Source of the DNA: Sporocytophaga sp. | GTDB taxonomy: Bacteria; Bacteroidota; Bacteroidia; Cytophagales; Cytophagaceae | Direction of reading: 5' to 3' | Length of the DNA: 64,000 bases | Assembly: GCA_024707265.1 (NCBI GenBank) | Contig: JANQAB010000004.1 | Location: forward strand, 1 to 64,000 | Part shown: one piece after another, positions 27,283 through 36,755 of the stretch | Layout: every line of letters starts with the position of its first letter | Position numbering within the stretch: position 1 is the first letter of the stretch | Notes under the pieces: generated by a model | Databases searched by the model: none | What the model was told of the DNA's origin: nothing | What the model saw: the letters and a program-made list of their open reading frames with translations, nothing else | Position numbers and translations under genes: made by a program

Positions 27283-27666
27283 CTATAGAACCAATTCTGC
27301 CAGTAACCTTGTAAGTGTTTCATTTGCATCGCTGCATAGTCCCGGATGTACAGCTGAAGTCTGGACGATGGTGCTTCTGTTTGCTGTCAACCATCTGAAT
27401 CTTCCGGAAAGAGGAAGACTTCCGATTAGTCCGGCTTGTTTGCCTCCTGCGCAGATTCTTTCAAAGGCACGGAGTCGTTCTTCCAGTTCAGGTATATCTA
27501 TATCTTTGCAAAAAGCCTTTAGCCGCTCCTGATTCAACTCATACTTTGTTTGCAGGAATCCCTGCGATGCGCAGAATAATATAACTCCTACATTTAAAAA
27601 CTCTTCGCGTTCAACCCTTGGTACCACACGAATGACTGCATATTCAAACAATTGCTTTTCTTGCAT
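27283..27666 (-). CDS. DUF3037 domain protein
   Basis: A 127-aa protein with the family opening FEYAVIRVVPRVEREEFLNV then GVILFC, and the segment LPLSGRFRWLTANRSTIVQT. Its start overlaps the end of the HipA-like kinase gene by 23 bp, a common arrangement in which DUF3037 and a HipA-like kinase are a conserved pair. The pair has been suggested to resemble a toxin-antitoxin or stress module, but DUF3037 has no established activity. Confidence 0.85.
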   Translation of the reverse strand: MQEKQLFEYAVIRVVPRVEREEFLNVGVILFCASQGFLQTKYELNQERLKAFCKDIDIPELEERLRAFERICAGGKQAGLIGSLPLSGRFRWLTANRSTIVQTSAVHPGLCSDANETLTRLLAELVL

Positions 27667-28444
27667 TTTTCGCTTCGTTTACAAAGGTTTCAGAATTAGC
27701 GATTCGTGTTTCCAGGAATTTTGCATAGGCTTGTCTATGCGCTTCAACAGTATCAAAAGGTGATTCAGCCTTTAACAGCCATTCATCAGGAATCAGGGCC
27801 ACTATGGATTGTATGTTTTCAGGTGTGAGTTTAGTTTTAAAAGCTTCATTGACCTTATCCAGTTCAGATGCTTTGGAAAGCAAGACATGGTCTTTTATCT
27901 GAGGAAATGGCTTTTTCCCTTGCTCTTCAGGATTGGGCCAAGAATGATGAAAGTAAAAGGATGCTCCATGATCAATAAGCCAAAGCTCTTTATTCCAGGA
28001 AAGCATATTGGTATTGCGGGCAGTACGGTCTACATTCATGATCAGACAATCGAACCATACGATCTGAGAGGCAAGCTCAGAATCTATATTGGTAACCAGG
28101 GCATCAAATGTAATGGCTCTTGAAAGATAATGAAGTCCAAGATTTTGTCCTTCACTCGTTCTCAGAAGGTCCTGAATCTCTTCATCAGGCTCTGTGCGCC
28201 CAAAGGCTTCATCAAGATGGATAAAGACAATCTCTGGTATCAGAAAGCCCAGAAGTCGGGCTATTTCCCCGGCGATAAGTTCCGCTACCAGGGTTTTAAT
28301 TCCCTGACCTGCACCTCTGAATTTTACCACATATAAAAAGTCGTCATCAGCCTCAACTATGGCAGGCAGAGAGCCTCCCTCGCGGAGAGGCGTAACATAA
28401 CGGATAACGTTTACTTCTCTTATTTTGGGGTTGTAATTATTCAC
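27644..28444 (-). CDS. HipA-like kinase family protein
   Basis: A 266-aa protein with kinase-like features: FLYVVKFRGAGQGIKTLVAE (N-lobe Lys and Gly-rich region), WFDCLIMNVDRTARNTNMLS (catalytic loop with N and D) and ELWLIDHGASFYFHHSW (DHG in place of DFG). It is smaller than classical HipA and lacks the N-terminal Couple_HipA domain. Its target is unknown. It overlaps DUF3037 downstream, so the two are co-translated. I would not call it a persistence toxin without experiment. Confidence 0.85.
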   Translation of the reverse strand: MNNYNPKIREVNVIRYVTPLREGGSLPAIVEADDDFLYVVKFRGAGQGIKTLVAELIAGEIARLLGFLIPEIVFIHLDEAFGRTEPDEEIQDLLRTSEGQNLGLHYLSRAITFDALVTNIDSELASQIVWFDCLIMNVDRTARNTNMLSWNKELWLIDHGASFYFHHSWPNPEEQGKKPFPQIKDHVLLSKASELDKVNEAFKTKLTPENIQSIVALIPDEWLLKAESPFDTVEAHRQAYAKFLETRIANSETFVNEAKNARKAIV

Positions 28445-28802
28445 AGGATATTAAGTTCATGCCGTCTGCTCAATGCTTCCGGAATATTTATTCCGAAAGT
28501 TATACCATTTTTTTCAGAATCTGACAGGGATTATTGATTTTATAAAATAGGAAGAAAGTCTATACAAGAATATTATTATTAAGACAGAGTATATTCTTTA
28601 GCTTTATAAAAGGTTCATCATAAGGGAATTCTCCTGTGAAAAGGTGTTTTATTTTTCTATCTCTTTACGGTATTTCAAGATCCTTTTTTCAGCTGCACAT
28701 TTGTAACGTCAATCAGATAGTCGGGTAATGCCGGGTTGCTCTTTATCTGAATAAACTAAAAGTTTAAAACCTAACAAAACACTATAAAGAACCAATACTA
28801 AA
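28445..28802 (+). promoter_or_regulatory. Leader region of the BTRD1 gene, similar to a second leader at 35.1 kb
   Basis: Within this 358-bp gap, about 28644-28725 (containing CTTTACGGTATTTC and a following GTCAATCAGATAG) is clearly related to 35141-35220, which has GTTTACGGTATTTC and ATCAATCAGATAT. The shared block suggests a promoter or 5' leader copied with a paralogous gene. The sequence itself shows no open frame. Confidence 0.45.
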
Positions 28803-30984
28803 ATGAAAACCAGATCTAAATTCCTTAACAGACTTTTAACAGCGGTTGCTGCTTCTGTTCTCCTTCCGGGAACACTTTTCGCTCAGGCTTGGGTTGCCAG
28901 ACATGGATTAAGTCCTGCAGACTACCAGACTGAATTTAATACACACACAGCTAATGGATACAGACTAACTTCTGTAAATGGTTATACCACCAACGGAGCT
29001 GAAAAATACATTGCTCTTTGGGAAAAGGTTTCAGGCGGGGCTTATGTTACAAAGCACTCTATGACTGCTGCAGAATATCAAACAGCTTTTAATACATATA
29101 CATCTCAAGGATACAGACCTACATTAATATCAGGTTATGCAGTAAGCGGAGTCGCTCAGTTTGCTGCTATCTGGGAAAAAGAAATCAGGTGGCGCTTGGA
29201 TTGCAAGACATAACCTGACTGCTGCTCAATATCAGGCTGTATACGATACTTATACAGCTCAGGGGTATCGTCCTACTTATATCAGCGGTTACGTTGTAAA
29301 CGGCGTTGAATACTTCGCTGGTATCTGGGAAGTGGTTTCCGGAGGCGGAGCCTGGGTTGCAAGACATAATTTAACCGCTGCTCAATATCAGAGCGCATTT
29401 AATACTTATACTTCTCAGGGATATATCCTCAAGAGAATCTCAGGATATAACAAAGGTGGCACAGATCTATATGCTGCTGTATGGGAGAAGGTCAGTACAC
29501 CTTTATGGTCTGCAAGACATGGAATCACTGCTGCAAATTATCAATACGTTTTTGATAATCATTATTACTCAGGCTATAAACCAGTATTGTTGAATGCTTT
29601 CGCATCCGGCACCAGCTCTAAATTCAATGGATTCTGGACTAATACCAATTTCACCAGCGCTAACATGGCCAAGATTGATAATGCTGTAAACAATTATATT
29701 TCCAGTCAGAGTGTTACAGGACTTTCTCTTGCTATTAGCAAAAACGGAAGACTGGTATTTGCTAAAGGTTATGGCTCTGCAGATCCTACTGTAGGTGAAG
29801 AAATGTCTCCTGATCAGCCAGGACGTATTATGAGTATCTCTAAACCTGTTACTTCAGTAGGTATTATGACATTGATCCAGAAAGGCCTTCTCTCTAAAGA
29901 ATCTTTTGTCTTCGGTGCAAACGGAGTCCTTTCACAATATACTGTACCTGCAAATAAACCTTCATTAAGGAGAATAAGAGTACGTCATTTATTGAACCAT
30001 ACATCAGGTCTTAGGACTTGCAATGGGGAGTCAGTATTCTGGGATGCAACTAAAACTCCTGATAATGCAATGGCAGTATTATTGGCAGCAAATGACCTGG
30101 TGCTGACAGATACCAGCGTAGCATTTGAATATTCAAACACAAACTATTTCATTCTTGAAAGAGTCATTGAAAAAGTAAGTGGTAAAAAATATGAAACCTA
30201 TATCAGAGAAAATGTATTGAACAAAAGTGGTATCGGATCCACGATGTATGTAGGACAAGCTAACGGTAATCCAAAAGCAGGAGAGATGAACTATACGCCG
30301 CTTACAAATATGAACCTTCAGCTCTGGGCTGGTTTTGGAGGATGGGTTGCTCGTCCGATCGATTTATTGAAATTCTTAAACAGAGTTGATGGTGCTGCTT
30401 CACCTTCAGATATTTTAACTGCTGCAAACCATACTACAATGACTACCGGATCAACATTGAATTCTGGCTATGCATTCGGATGGGGAGTTTCAGGAAGCCT
30501 TCAGAACCACAATGGTTGTCATGGATCTTCAAGATCATTCCTTGTTGAACTGCCAAATGGTGTAAGTTATGCAGTAATCATCAATAGCAAGCCTACCAAC
30601 GACGATTGCGGTTGGACAATGAAATCAGCGATAGAAGCAGGTCTGAATCAGGTAACTGCATATCCTTCTTACAACTTGTTTGACAATATCGGTACCGGTG
30701 CCCGTGCAGATGAGTTTGCAATCACTGCGGAAGAGCAAGGGTTCAACATAAACATGGACGCATCTTCTATGAATAAAGTCCTTGCTTACCCAACTGTTAG
30801 TACTGATGGCGTCATCAATTTCAGCAACGCAGCAGATATTACTTCAATAACTGTATCAGACATGCTTGGCAATAAAGAAACTCACAACGCAGTAGATCGT
30901 ATTCAGACTCAGTTAAAAGGTATGCTCATCCTTCATATAGAAACTGAGCAAGGTAAAGTCACTCAGAAAGTAATTGTAGAATAA
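28803..30984 (+). CDS. T9SS-secreted protein with five BTRD1 repeats and a serine beta-lactamase-fold domain (polyglycine-hydrolase-like)
   Basis: Read as one gene after removing one A in the run at 29176-29180, giving about 726 aa. A signal peptide (ending LFAQ) is followed by five ~50-aa repeats of the form AWVARHNLTAAQYQ...GYRP..ISGY....YAAIWEK (Bacterial tandem repeat domain 1). Next comes a beta-lactamase/penicillin-binding fold with SISK (SxxK), YSN (YxN) and GCHGSSRS in place of the HxG/KTG strand. The C-terminal ~70 residues (KVLAYPTVSTDGVINF) are a T9SS sorting domain. Fungal polyglycine hydrolases share this repeat-plus-lactamase layout. Substrate is unknown. Confidence 0.88.
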
Positions 30985-31440
30985 TTGTTGATTATATTTT
31001 TTTAAGAGGGAGTTCAGGGCTCCCTCTCTCTTAAACTTTCAAAGAAGAAGTCAAATAAAATAACCATCATTAATACACCCACCTCCAAAAATAAATTGTT
31101 TGTTTTGGCATTTTTTACGAGAGAGCTTAAGGCTCTCTCTTTTCTTTAGTTTCATTTATATTCAGAGATTTAGTGGATTAGCGAATAAACACGATAATCT
31201 TTGATTTATAGATTTTCGCTTCTGGTTTATAATGTCTCAGATTATTAAGGCTTTACGGAAGTTTGTGGTATTTTTCCTTTCAGCCTTCAATCTTCTGTTT
31301 TTCGCTTTCTACTCAATAGTTTATCGAAAAGCGCCTCTCCTCCCTTGATTACATTTTTACTAATAGATTGAATTTCTTAAATTTAACTTCTATTGAATTG
31401 AAATTCTTATAATCCCTATTACTAAATCTTAAATGTTCTT
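30985..31440 (+). terminator. 456-bp gap with two hairpin terminators (31005-31035, 31117-31147)
   Basis: GAGGGAG and CTCCCTC form a stem just after the BTRD1 gene. AGAGAGC and GCTCTCT followed by TTTTC form a second one about 110 bp on. The rest is AT-rich with no gene. Tandem terminators suggest strong insulation of the highly structured upstream gene. Confidence 0.65.
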
Positions 31441-31929
31441 ATGCTTAAATCATCTAAAAAGGGAGTAACATTAAGTATTTTGTTTAGCCTGGGAATCTTT
31501 GGAGTAAATGCTCAGAGTAATACTGTTACCGCTGGAGGAGAAGGTTCCGGCAGCGGAGGAACAGTAAGCTATTCGATCGGGCTGACAAACTTCGAAGCTT
31601 CATCTGGTACGTCGGGCTCTGTTGCCGCTGGCGTTCAACATGCTTATGTTACTGTAGTGTCTGGAGTAGATCACCCGGAGATTAATTTACTGGCAGAGGT
31701 TTATCCCAATCCTACTGCAAATCATGTAACACTAAAGGTTGATGAAATAGGTACCAATAACCTGAGTTTTGTTCTTCTGGACATAACCGGTAATGTACTT
31801 CAACAAAGCTCTGTGATCAGTAGCTCTACAATCATTAACCTTGAAAACCTTTCCAATACTACTTATCTGTTGAAAGTTTTCAGAAAGAAACAAGAACTAA
31901 AAACTTTTAAAATCATTAAAAATTCTTAA
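31441..31929 (+). CDS. T9SS-sorted secreted protein with Gly/Ser-rich body
   Basis: A 162-aa protein: signal peptide to VNAQ, a Gly-Ser-Thr rich region (TAGGEGSGSGGTVSYSIGLT) and a T9SS C-terminal sorting domain (EVYPNPTANHVTLKVDEIGT). The YPNPT motif and the ending TFKIIKN are typical. The short body without catalytic residues suggests a structural or adhesion role. It is separated by only 3 bp from the collagen-like gene, so the two form an operon. This two-gene arrangement of a small sorted protein plus collagen-like protein recurs in Bacteroidota, from memory. Confidence 0.8.
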   Translation: MLKSSKKGVTLSILFSLGIFGVNAQSNTVTAGGEGSGSGGTVSYSIGLTNFEASSGTSGSVAAGVQHAYVTVVSGVDHPEINLLAEVYPNPTANHVTLKVDEIGTNNLSFVLLDITGNVLQQSSVISSSTIINLENLSNTTYLLKVFRKKQELKTFKIIKNS

Positions 31930-31932
31930 GTC

Positions 31933-32769
31933 ATGAAAAAATACTTTTACTTAATAATTATTGCTATTATCAGTCTGCAGGTAGCTTATGCGCAGGCTCC
32001 GAATTTATTAAGCTACCAGGCTGTGGTGAGAAACATCAATAATGAGCTGGTATCCAATACATCAGTAGGTATAAAAATAAGTATTCTTCAAACTTCATCA
32101 ACCGGAGCAGAAGTTTACACTGAAGCACATGAGGCCGGGAGCAACAGTAATGGTCTGGTGAGTATATCAATAGGAGGAGGAGATGTGATATCCGGAAGTT
32201 TTGCAACTATAGACTGGTCTAAAGGCCCTTATTTTATAAAAACAGAAATTGATCCTGCAGGTGGTTCTGATTACACTATCACAAGCGTTTCTCAATTATT
32301 AAGTGTTCCTTATGCCCTTTATGCGGAAACATCTGGTAGCAGTATACCGGGACCACAAGGTCCGGTAGGTCCAACTGGAGCAACAGGCCCACAGGGACCT
32401 CAAGGTGCTACAGGTGCTCAGGGTCCGGCAGGTCCAACTGGAGCCACAGGCCCACAAGGTGCGACAGGTCCGCAGGGACCGACTGGCCCTCAAGGTGTAG
32501 CAGGAGTGAGTGTTAAAACCATTACAGGATATATAAATGCGACTAGTGCCATTGGATCAGGATATACTTTAGAGCGTTTACCAAACAAGCAATATAAAAT
32601 TTCCTGGTCTTCAGGTTCATTTCCAGGATTAAGTTTTCCAACAGTATTTAGCTATGCAGGTGCTGTTGCTTTATCAACCTGGGGTGCTGAAGGTAACGGA
32701 TCAGGTTCATTCACTACGGTTACCAATGTAGGAGATACGATCTGGTTTACAATAGTAGAAATTAAATAG
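31933..32769 (+). CDS. Secreted collagen-like protein (Gly-Pro-Gln repeats)
   Basis: A 278-aa protein with signal peptide (MKKYFYLIIIAIISLQVAYA) and an N-terminal domain (LSYQAVVRNINNELVSNTSV to SQLLSVPYALYAE) often found before tail-fibre-like or collagen segments. About residues 138-189 form Gly-X-Y triplets (GPTGATGPQGPQGATGAQG). It ends in a small beta-rich domain (GYTLERLPNKQYKISWSSGS). It probably forms a trimeric surface fibre. No T9SS domain is visible; the upstream operon partner has one. The DNA of the triplets is a low-complexity tract likely to vary in copy number. Confidence 0.85.
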   Translation: MKKYFYLIIIAIISLQVAYAQAPNLLSYQAVVRNINNELVSNTSVGIKISILQTSSTGAEVYTEAHEAGSNSNGLVSISIGGGDVISGSFATIDWSKGPYFIKTEIDPAGGSDYTITSVSQLLSVPYALYAETSGSSIPGPQGPVGPTGATGPQGPQGATGAQGPAGPTGATGPQGATGPQGPTGPQGVAGVSVKTITGYINATSAIGSGYTLERLPNKQYKISWSSGSFPGLSFPTVFSYAGAVALSTWGAEGNGSGSFTTVTNVGDTIWFTIVEIK

Positions 32770-33218
32770 TTTGTTTTCCAATATTGGTATCGGGCGAAGA
32801 AATCCTGGTACCAATATTCATACTTTTTCGGTTATCATAGAATATGAAATGTATTAAGTTCATATTGATTTTTTGACGTCTACTATCACTTTCTTGTAAT
32901 TGAATTTAACGGAGATACTGCTATTAAATGCTTTGAGGCCTTACTTTAAATAACTTTAATCTTTTTAATCTTAGACCCTGATTCTTTTTTATAGAAACTA
33001 AATTTTTAGAGTATTAACTTGTTAGGTTACCTCAGATCAAGTCTTTAATAATAATGGAAATATTTTAACTATTTGAGTAGTTAGTTGTTGAATTTTTTGG
33101 GTATAGCTTAATAGGTATTGCTGTTAAAGAAAAAAATGTTAAAATATTCTTTTACAGAAAGAGGGAGAAAAGAAGGTTTTTATAGCTACTCTGAAACCCG
33201 AACTGCAAAGACTGCTAT
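32770..33218 (+). other. 449-bp gap with one long inverted repeat
   Basis: AATATTGGTA and TACCAATATT at about 32780-32820 form a perfect 10-bp stem with a ~20-nt loop followed by T-rich sequence, a likely terminator for the collagen-like operon. The rest is AT-rich without a clear frame. Confidence 0.5.
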
Positions 33219-33788
33219 ATGCTGGAGATAAGGGTATTTTTTTTAGAAATAATGGAGTTGAAAAATTTCAATATGAGATTGATTATATTTGACATAAGAC
33301 GTCAATTTTTATTTTATTTTAAACATTTCATTTATGATACCGAGGAATCACCTGATTCATGCTATACACAAAGTTATGAGCCAAGCATAGAGAATGTATA
33401 TATTGAAGGGCTAGGAGGACCTTATTATAGTGGGATGGTTTTAGCTCCTACGCCCTCCTGGAAAATGAGGAAATTAGTGTATTACAAAAAAGGGACAAAT
33501 GAATGGGGAACTCCTATGCAAATCGTCTCGGGAATAAATAAAAATAAAATTAATTCTATTGTAAGTCTATTCCCAAATCCTTCAAATGATAAAATAAAGA
33601 TTGCTAATGATGGTATTCAAAATTCTTTTTACAAAATTTATAACTATGAAGGCCAAGAAGTGCTAAGTGTTTATTTTGTATCAAATGAAGAAGGCATTAG
33701 CGTAAAAGAACTCTCTTCGGGAATTTATTCTATGGTTATTGTAAATGAAAGCGGAACTGTGTACTCTTCCACATTTGTCAAAAATTAG
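33219..33788 (+). pseudogene. Fragment of a T9SS-sorted secreted protein
   Basis: The C-terminal ~75 residues (VSLFPNPSNDKIKIANDGIQ to SSGIYSMVIVNESGTVYSST) are a T9SS sorting domain, and the preceding SIENVYIEGLGGPYYSGMVL region looks like a real domain. However there is no signal peptide: the start falls among unstructured residues, and 33226-33300 read better in another frame (ending FRNNGVEKFQYEIDYI). I infer a broken or decaying gene, possibly with sequence errors. It is unlikely to be secreted as it stands. Confidence 0.55.
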
Positions 33789-33876
33789 AGTAGGCGCGTC
33801 AAATCTGAATAGGCAGTGTAACTTGTTGTTCCAATGAAAGCAGATTTTTAAGAGAAAATTAAATAAGCATATTTTG

Positions 33877-33912
33877 AAAAGTAGCCCTGATAAGAAGTGG
33901 GGCTACTTTTTT
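33877..33912 (+). terminator. Hairpin terminator
   Basis: AAAAGTAGCCC (33877-33887) and GGGCTACTTTT (33900-33910) form a perfect stem with T tail, just after the T9SS fragment. Confidence 0.85.
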
Positions 33913-34075
33913 TATGAATACAAATTTAATTGACCTTTGAATAATGAATATGGAAGCTAAACTCTATTCCAATTGCAATGGTCTTTCTTTAAGTATTGAA
34001 GTGTTTTTTTTATAATACAATAATTTATCCTTTGATTTAAGTAACTTTGATTTATAAAGCGATATTTATACAAAT

Positions 34076-34895
34076 ATGAAACATAATATTTTACTTTTAA
34101 TCCATTCACTTTTATTCTGTTTAGTAATTTTTTTCTTCGTGCAAAAAGGATAAAGATAGCAATGAAAAAAGCACTTTTAATGATTGTAAACTTATAGAAA
34201 TGTCTAATCCGGACATTAATTTGGCGGTTGAATTAACTCATAATTCTGAAAATAAAGTTTCCCGGTTGTATAATGTATCCAATGCATCATATGTTGATAT
34301 TATTTACGGTAATTCTAGGGTAACTTCAGTTACTTATAATAAAGAAGGAAAAGAAACAGCACGCAATATTAGTTATTTTGACAATGCCGGCAGGGAGGTA
34401 AAACTAATTCATGAAGACAATTGGGATGATTCTTTTATTACTGATACAGCTTATTATTCTTATGATCCTGATGGTTATTGTACTCAAGCCCTTCATCATG
34501 CTAAAACGATCAGTGGTCCTAATCAGACAGTAAATGTATACAGTTATTTATATAAGTTTGTGATATCGGATGGAAATGTTATAAAATTTACATATGAAGA
34601 CTTATCGCCTTATCCAACAGGAGGTATTTACAGAGAATGCATCTATGAGTATTATTCCGGAATCGAAAATAAATCAAAGATAGATCAGTATGGAAGGCCT
34701 GATATTAATGGATGGGGTAAGGTTAATAAGAATCCGGTAAAAAAGGTTACAGAATGGCGGAAAGGAAAAGAACCTTCATCGGAGACCTTCTTTTATAAAT
34801 ACAATTCCAATGGCTATGCAACAGAAATAAGTAAAAGTGTTAATGATGGTTCTCCTGTGGTTGATCGTAATCTGTTATATGAGTGCAATAAATAG
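34076..34895 (+). CDS. Lipoprotein of unknown function with YD-like strands, frameshifted in its signal peptide
   Basis: From the ATG at 34076, removing one T from the seven-T run at 34128-34134 gives MKHNILLLIHSLLFCLVIFS then SCKKDKDSNEK, a classic lipoprotein start with Cys-Lys-Lys. The body (VDIIYGNSRVTSVTYNKEGK, then ISYFDNAGREVKLI) has short strand repeats like those of exported YD-repeat-type proteins. Length is about 272 aa. Related by its N-terminal FNDC motif to the truncated lipoprotein at 60.1 kb (FKDC). Function unknown. Confidence 0.7.
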
Positions 34896-35533
34896 GTGGA
34901 AATTTTCCTGGAGAATGTGGTAGTCTGTTATAATGAATTTTTATCCCGATATGAATTGGCCTGGAGTATTAATAGGATCAAATAAATATATGAAGATATT
35001 AATAACTTTTATTTCCTTTGAGTGAAAATCGACTTTTTATCTAATTGAATTCTTGGTATTAAAGCAATAGAATTCATTTTTTTCTTTATTCCTTGCCGGA
35101 ACCTAACCCTATCTATTACCAGACCTCTTATCCAGTAAAATGGTATTTTACTTTTCTATCTGTTTACGGTATTTCGGAATATTTTTTACCTCTGCAAATT
35201 TGTCATATCAATCAGATATTGCAGTAAGATAACCGTATTGATCAGATTGAGATAAGACTTATAAAACCGAAGCATCAGATCATTAATAAATTAATTGGTT
35301 GATTATAATTTTTTAAGAAAGGACCAGTTTTTTATTAGCTGGTTATTGAAATGTATCTTCCAATGGAATTGAGGATCATTTAATAATGAATTCTAAATAT
35401 TAGAACTATGCCATGCAGAAAACATTAACAAAACAGACTTTTTTAAATTTGTAGCACTTAGGAAATTCGTATCTTACTGCAGAAGAGGTCTTGATAAGGT
35501 CTCTCTGTTACCGATACTGCTCGGATTTTCGAA
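34896..35533 (+). other. 638-bp gap containing a copy of the BTRD1-gene flanks and a promoter-like box
   Basis: About 35141-35220 resembles the leader of the BTRD1 gene (28.64-28.73 kb). About 35297-35345 (TTGGTTGATTATAATTTTTT then AAGAAAGGACCAG) resembles the sequence immediately after that gene's stop (TTGTTGATTATATTTTTTTA). Both flanks occur here without the gene between. TAAATTTG at 35444-35451 is a -7-type box upstream of the next gene. No full reading frame is present. Confidence 0.5.
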
Positions 35534-36359
35534 GTGAAAAAAGCAAAGGACAGTGGTTCAATTCCTTTTTATTCCATAACAAAAAGCTTTAATAACATAC
35601 CAGTGGGACTGCAAATGATATCAAATATTAAGGGTTTAACAACTAAGAGAAATAATTTAAAAGTAAAATTTCATTTTGATCGTCTTCATTGTCATGATGA
35701 AGCAGGAGGATGGGGGAATGCAGAACCTTATATGTGGACAGTCTTTTTTAAGATGGATGGCACAACCTGCCGTTTAAATGATTCATTACTGTTAGAAGGT
35801 ACAGCTACTATTTTTTTCGACTCCAGGCAGTCATGGTAATTTAGCTGACTCAGATGTGGATGCCGGTGATACGATACCAATACCATCGGCTGTTGGGTTA
35901 AATGAAATGACGTTAACCCCTATACCCGTTCCTGATACCATCAAAAAAACGGGAACTGGTGATATACCTGCTTTGGCTGGTTGCTTTGTGGTATTGATGG
36001 AAGATGATACTATATCAGCAGATGAAGCAACAGTCATTCATAAGGCTTTATATGAAGGTATTCAGCAGGTGTTAAATAATGTTATCCCAACACTTGAATT
36101 TAAAAATATTACTCAAGAGGAAATCAAGAATCTTACAGTTATGATTCAAAATAAGGTTGGAGGTGCCATTCAAAATCAACAAAATTTCCTGAAAGACTTA
36201 AGTAGTTTGATTAATGGTGATAATATTATTGGCACTGCAGTGTTTAAGTTTTCCGGCGACCAGCTGTTAAAACAAAATTCTACTTCGTTGAATGAAAGAT
36301 GGACAAATAATAATGGAGACTGGGAATTATTGGGTTCCGTAAATACAGTAGAGCATTAA
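35534..36359 (+). CDS. Hypothetical protein, possibly a surface/secreted domain protein, split by a homopolymer frameshift
   Basis: The two halves join when one T is removed from the run at 35811-35817, giving TATIFSTPGSHGNLADSDVD across the junction. The N-terminal part has KVKFHFDRLHCHDEAGGWGN then AEPYMWTVFFKMDG, followed by PALAGCFVVLMEDDTISADE. Conserved-looking His/Cys and Trp positions hint at a real domain, but I recognise no family. Start is uncertain: no ATG, and a GTG at 35534 is the first possible codon; a further indel upstream is likely. No visible signal peptide. Confidence 0.5.
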
Positions 36360-36755
36360 TGTTTTTTTTAGATATTAACTATACGAATTTGATAAATGGC
36401 AAAAATACCTGAGCGCTAGGAACGATATCAGAAGCATAAGTTTAAACGATATAAGACATAGGTTTCTGGCAGAATGGTGAGCAACTAGCAAATTATTTTG
36501 TAACTATTAGGTCCTTAGCAGGATGACCCAAGTAGCTGATTATGGTTCGTTAAATTAATTTGACAGCCATAATAAAGACAGTTACCGAGAGAAAAATAAC
36601 CTTCTGAATCCATTTATATTCCTTAGCCATAACTTAAGGACCTTCCCTACATTTCTTCCCATTTACCTCACTTTTTTCAACCTTAAACAAAGTTGTGACA
36701 ATCGTGTTCCAATGGAATGAATATGATAAATTAATCAATAGCTATTCCCTTTTCC
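36360..36755 (+). repeat. 396-bp gap with a dispersed repeat (36486-36560)
   Basis: The segment AATTATTTTGTAACTATTAG, then TCCTTAGCAGGATGAC, recurs in altered form at 39183-39255 (AATTATTTTGTAACTATCAG, TCCTTCGCGGGGCTCAGGAT). No coding potential is seen. It appears to be a degenerate intergenic repeat. Confidence 0.5.

Noticed and set aside
32299..32493. Minus-strand Cys/Arg/Thr-rich frame
   Set aside because: It is the antisense reading of the collagen-like Gly-X-Y tract.
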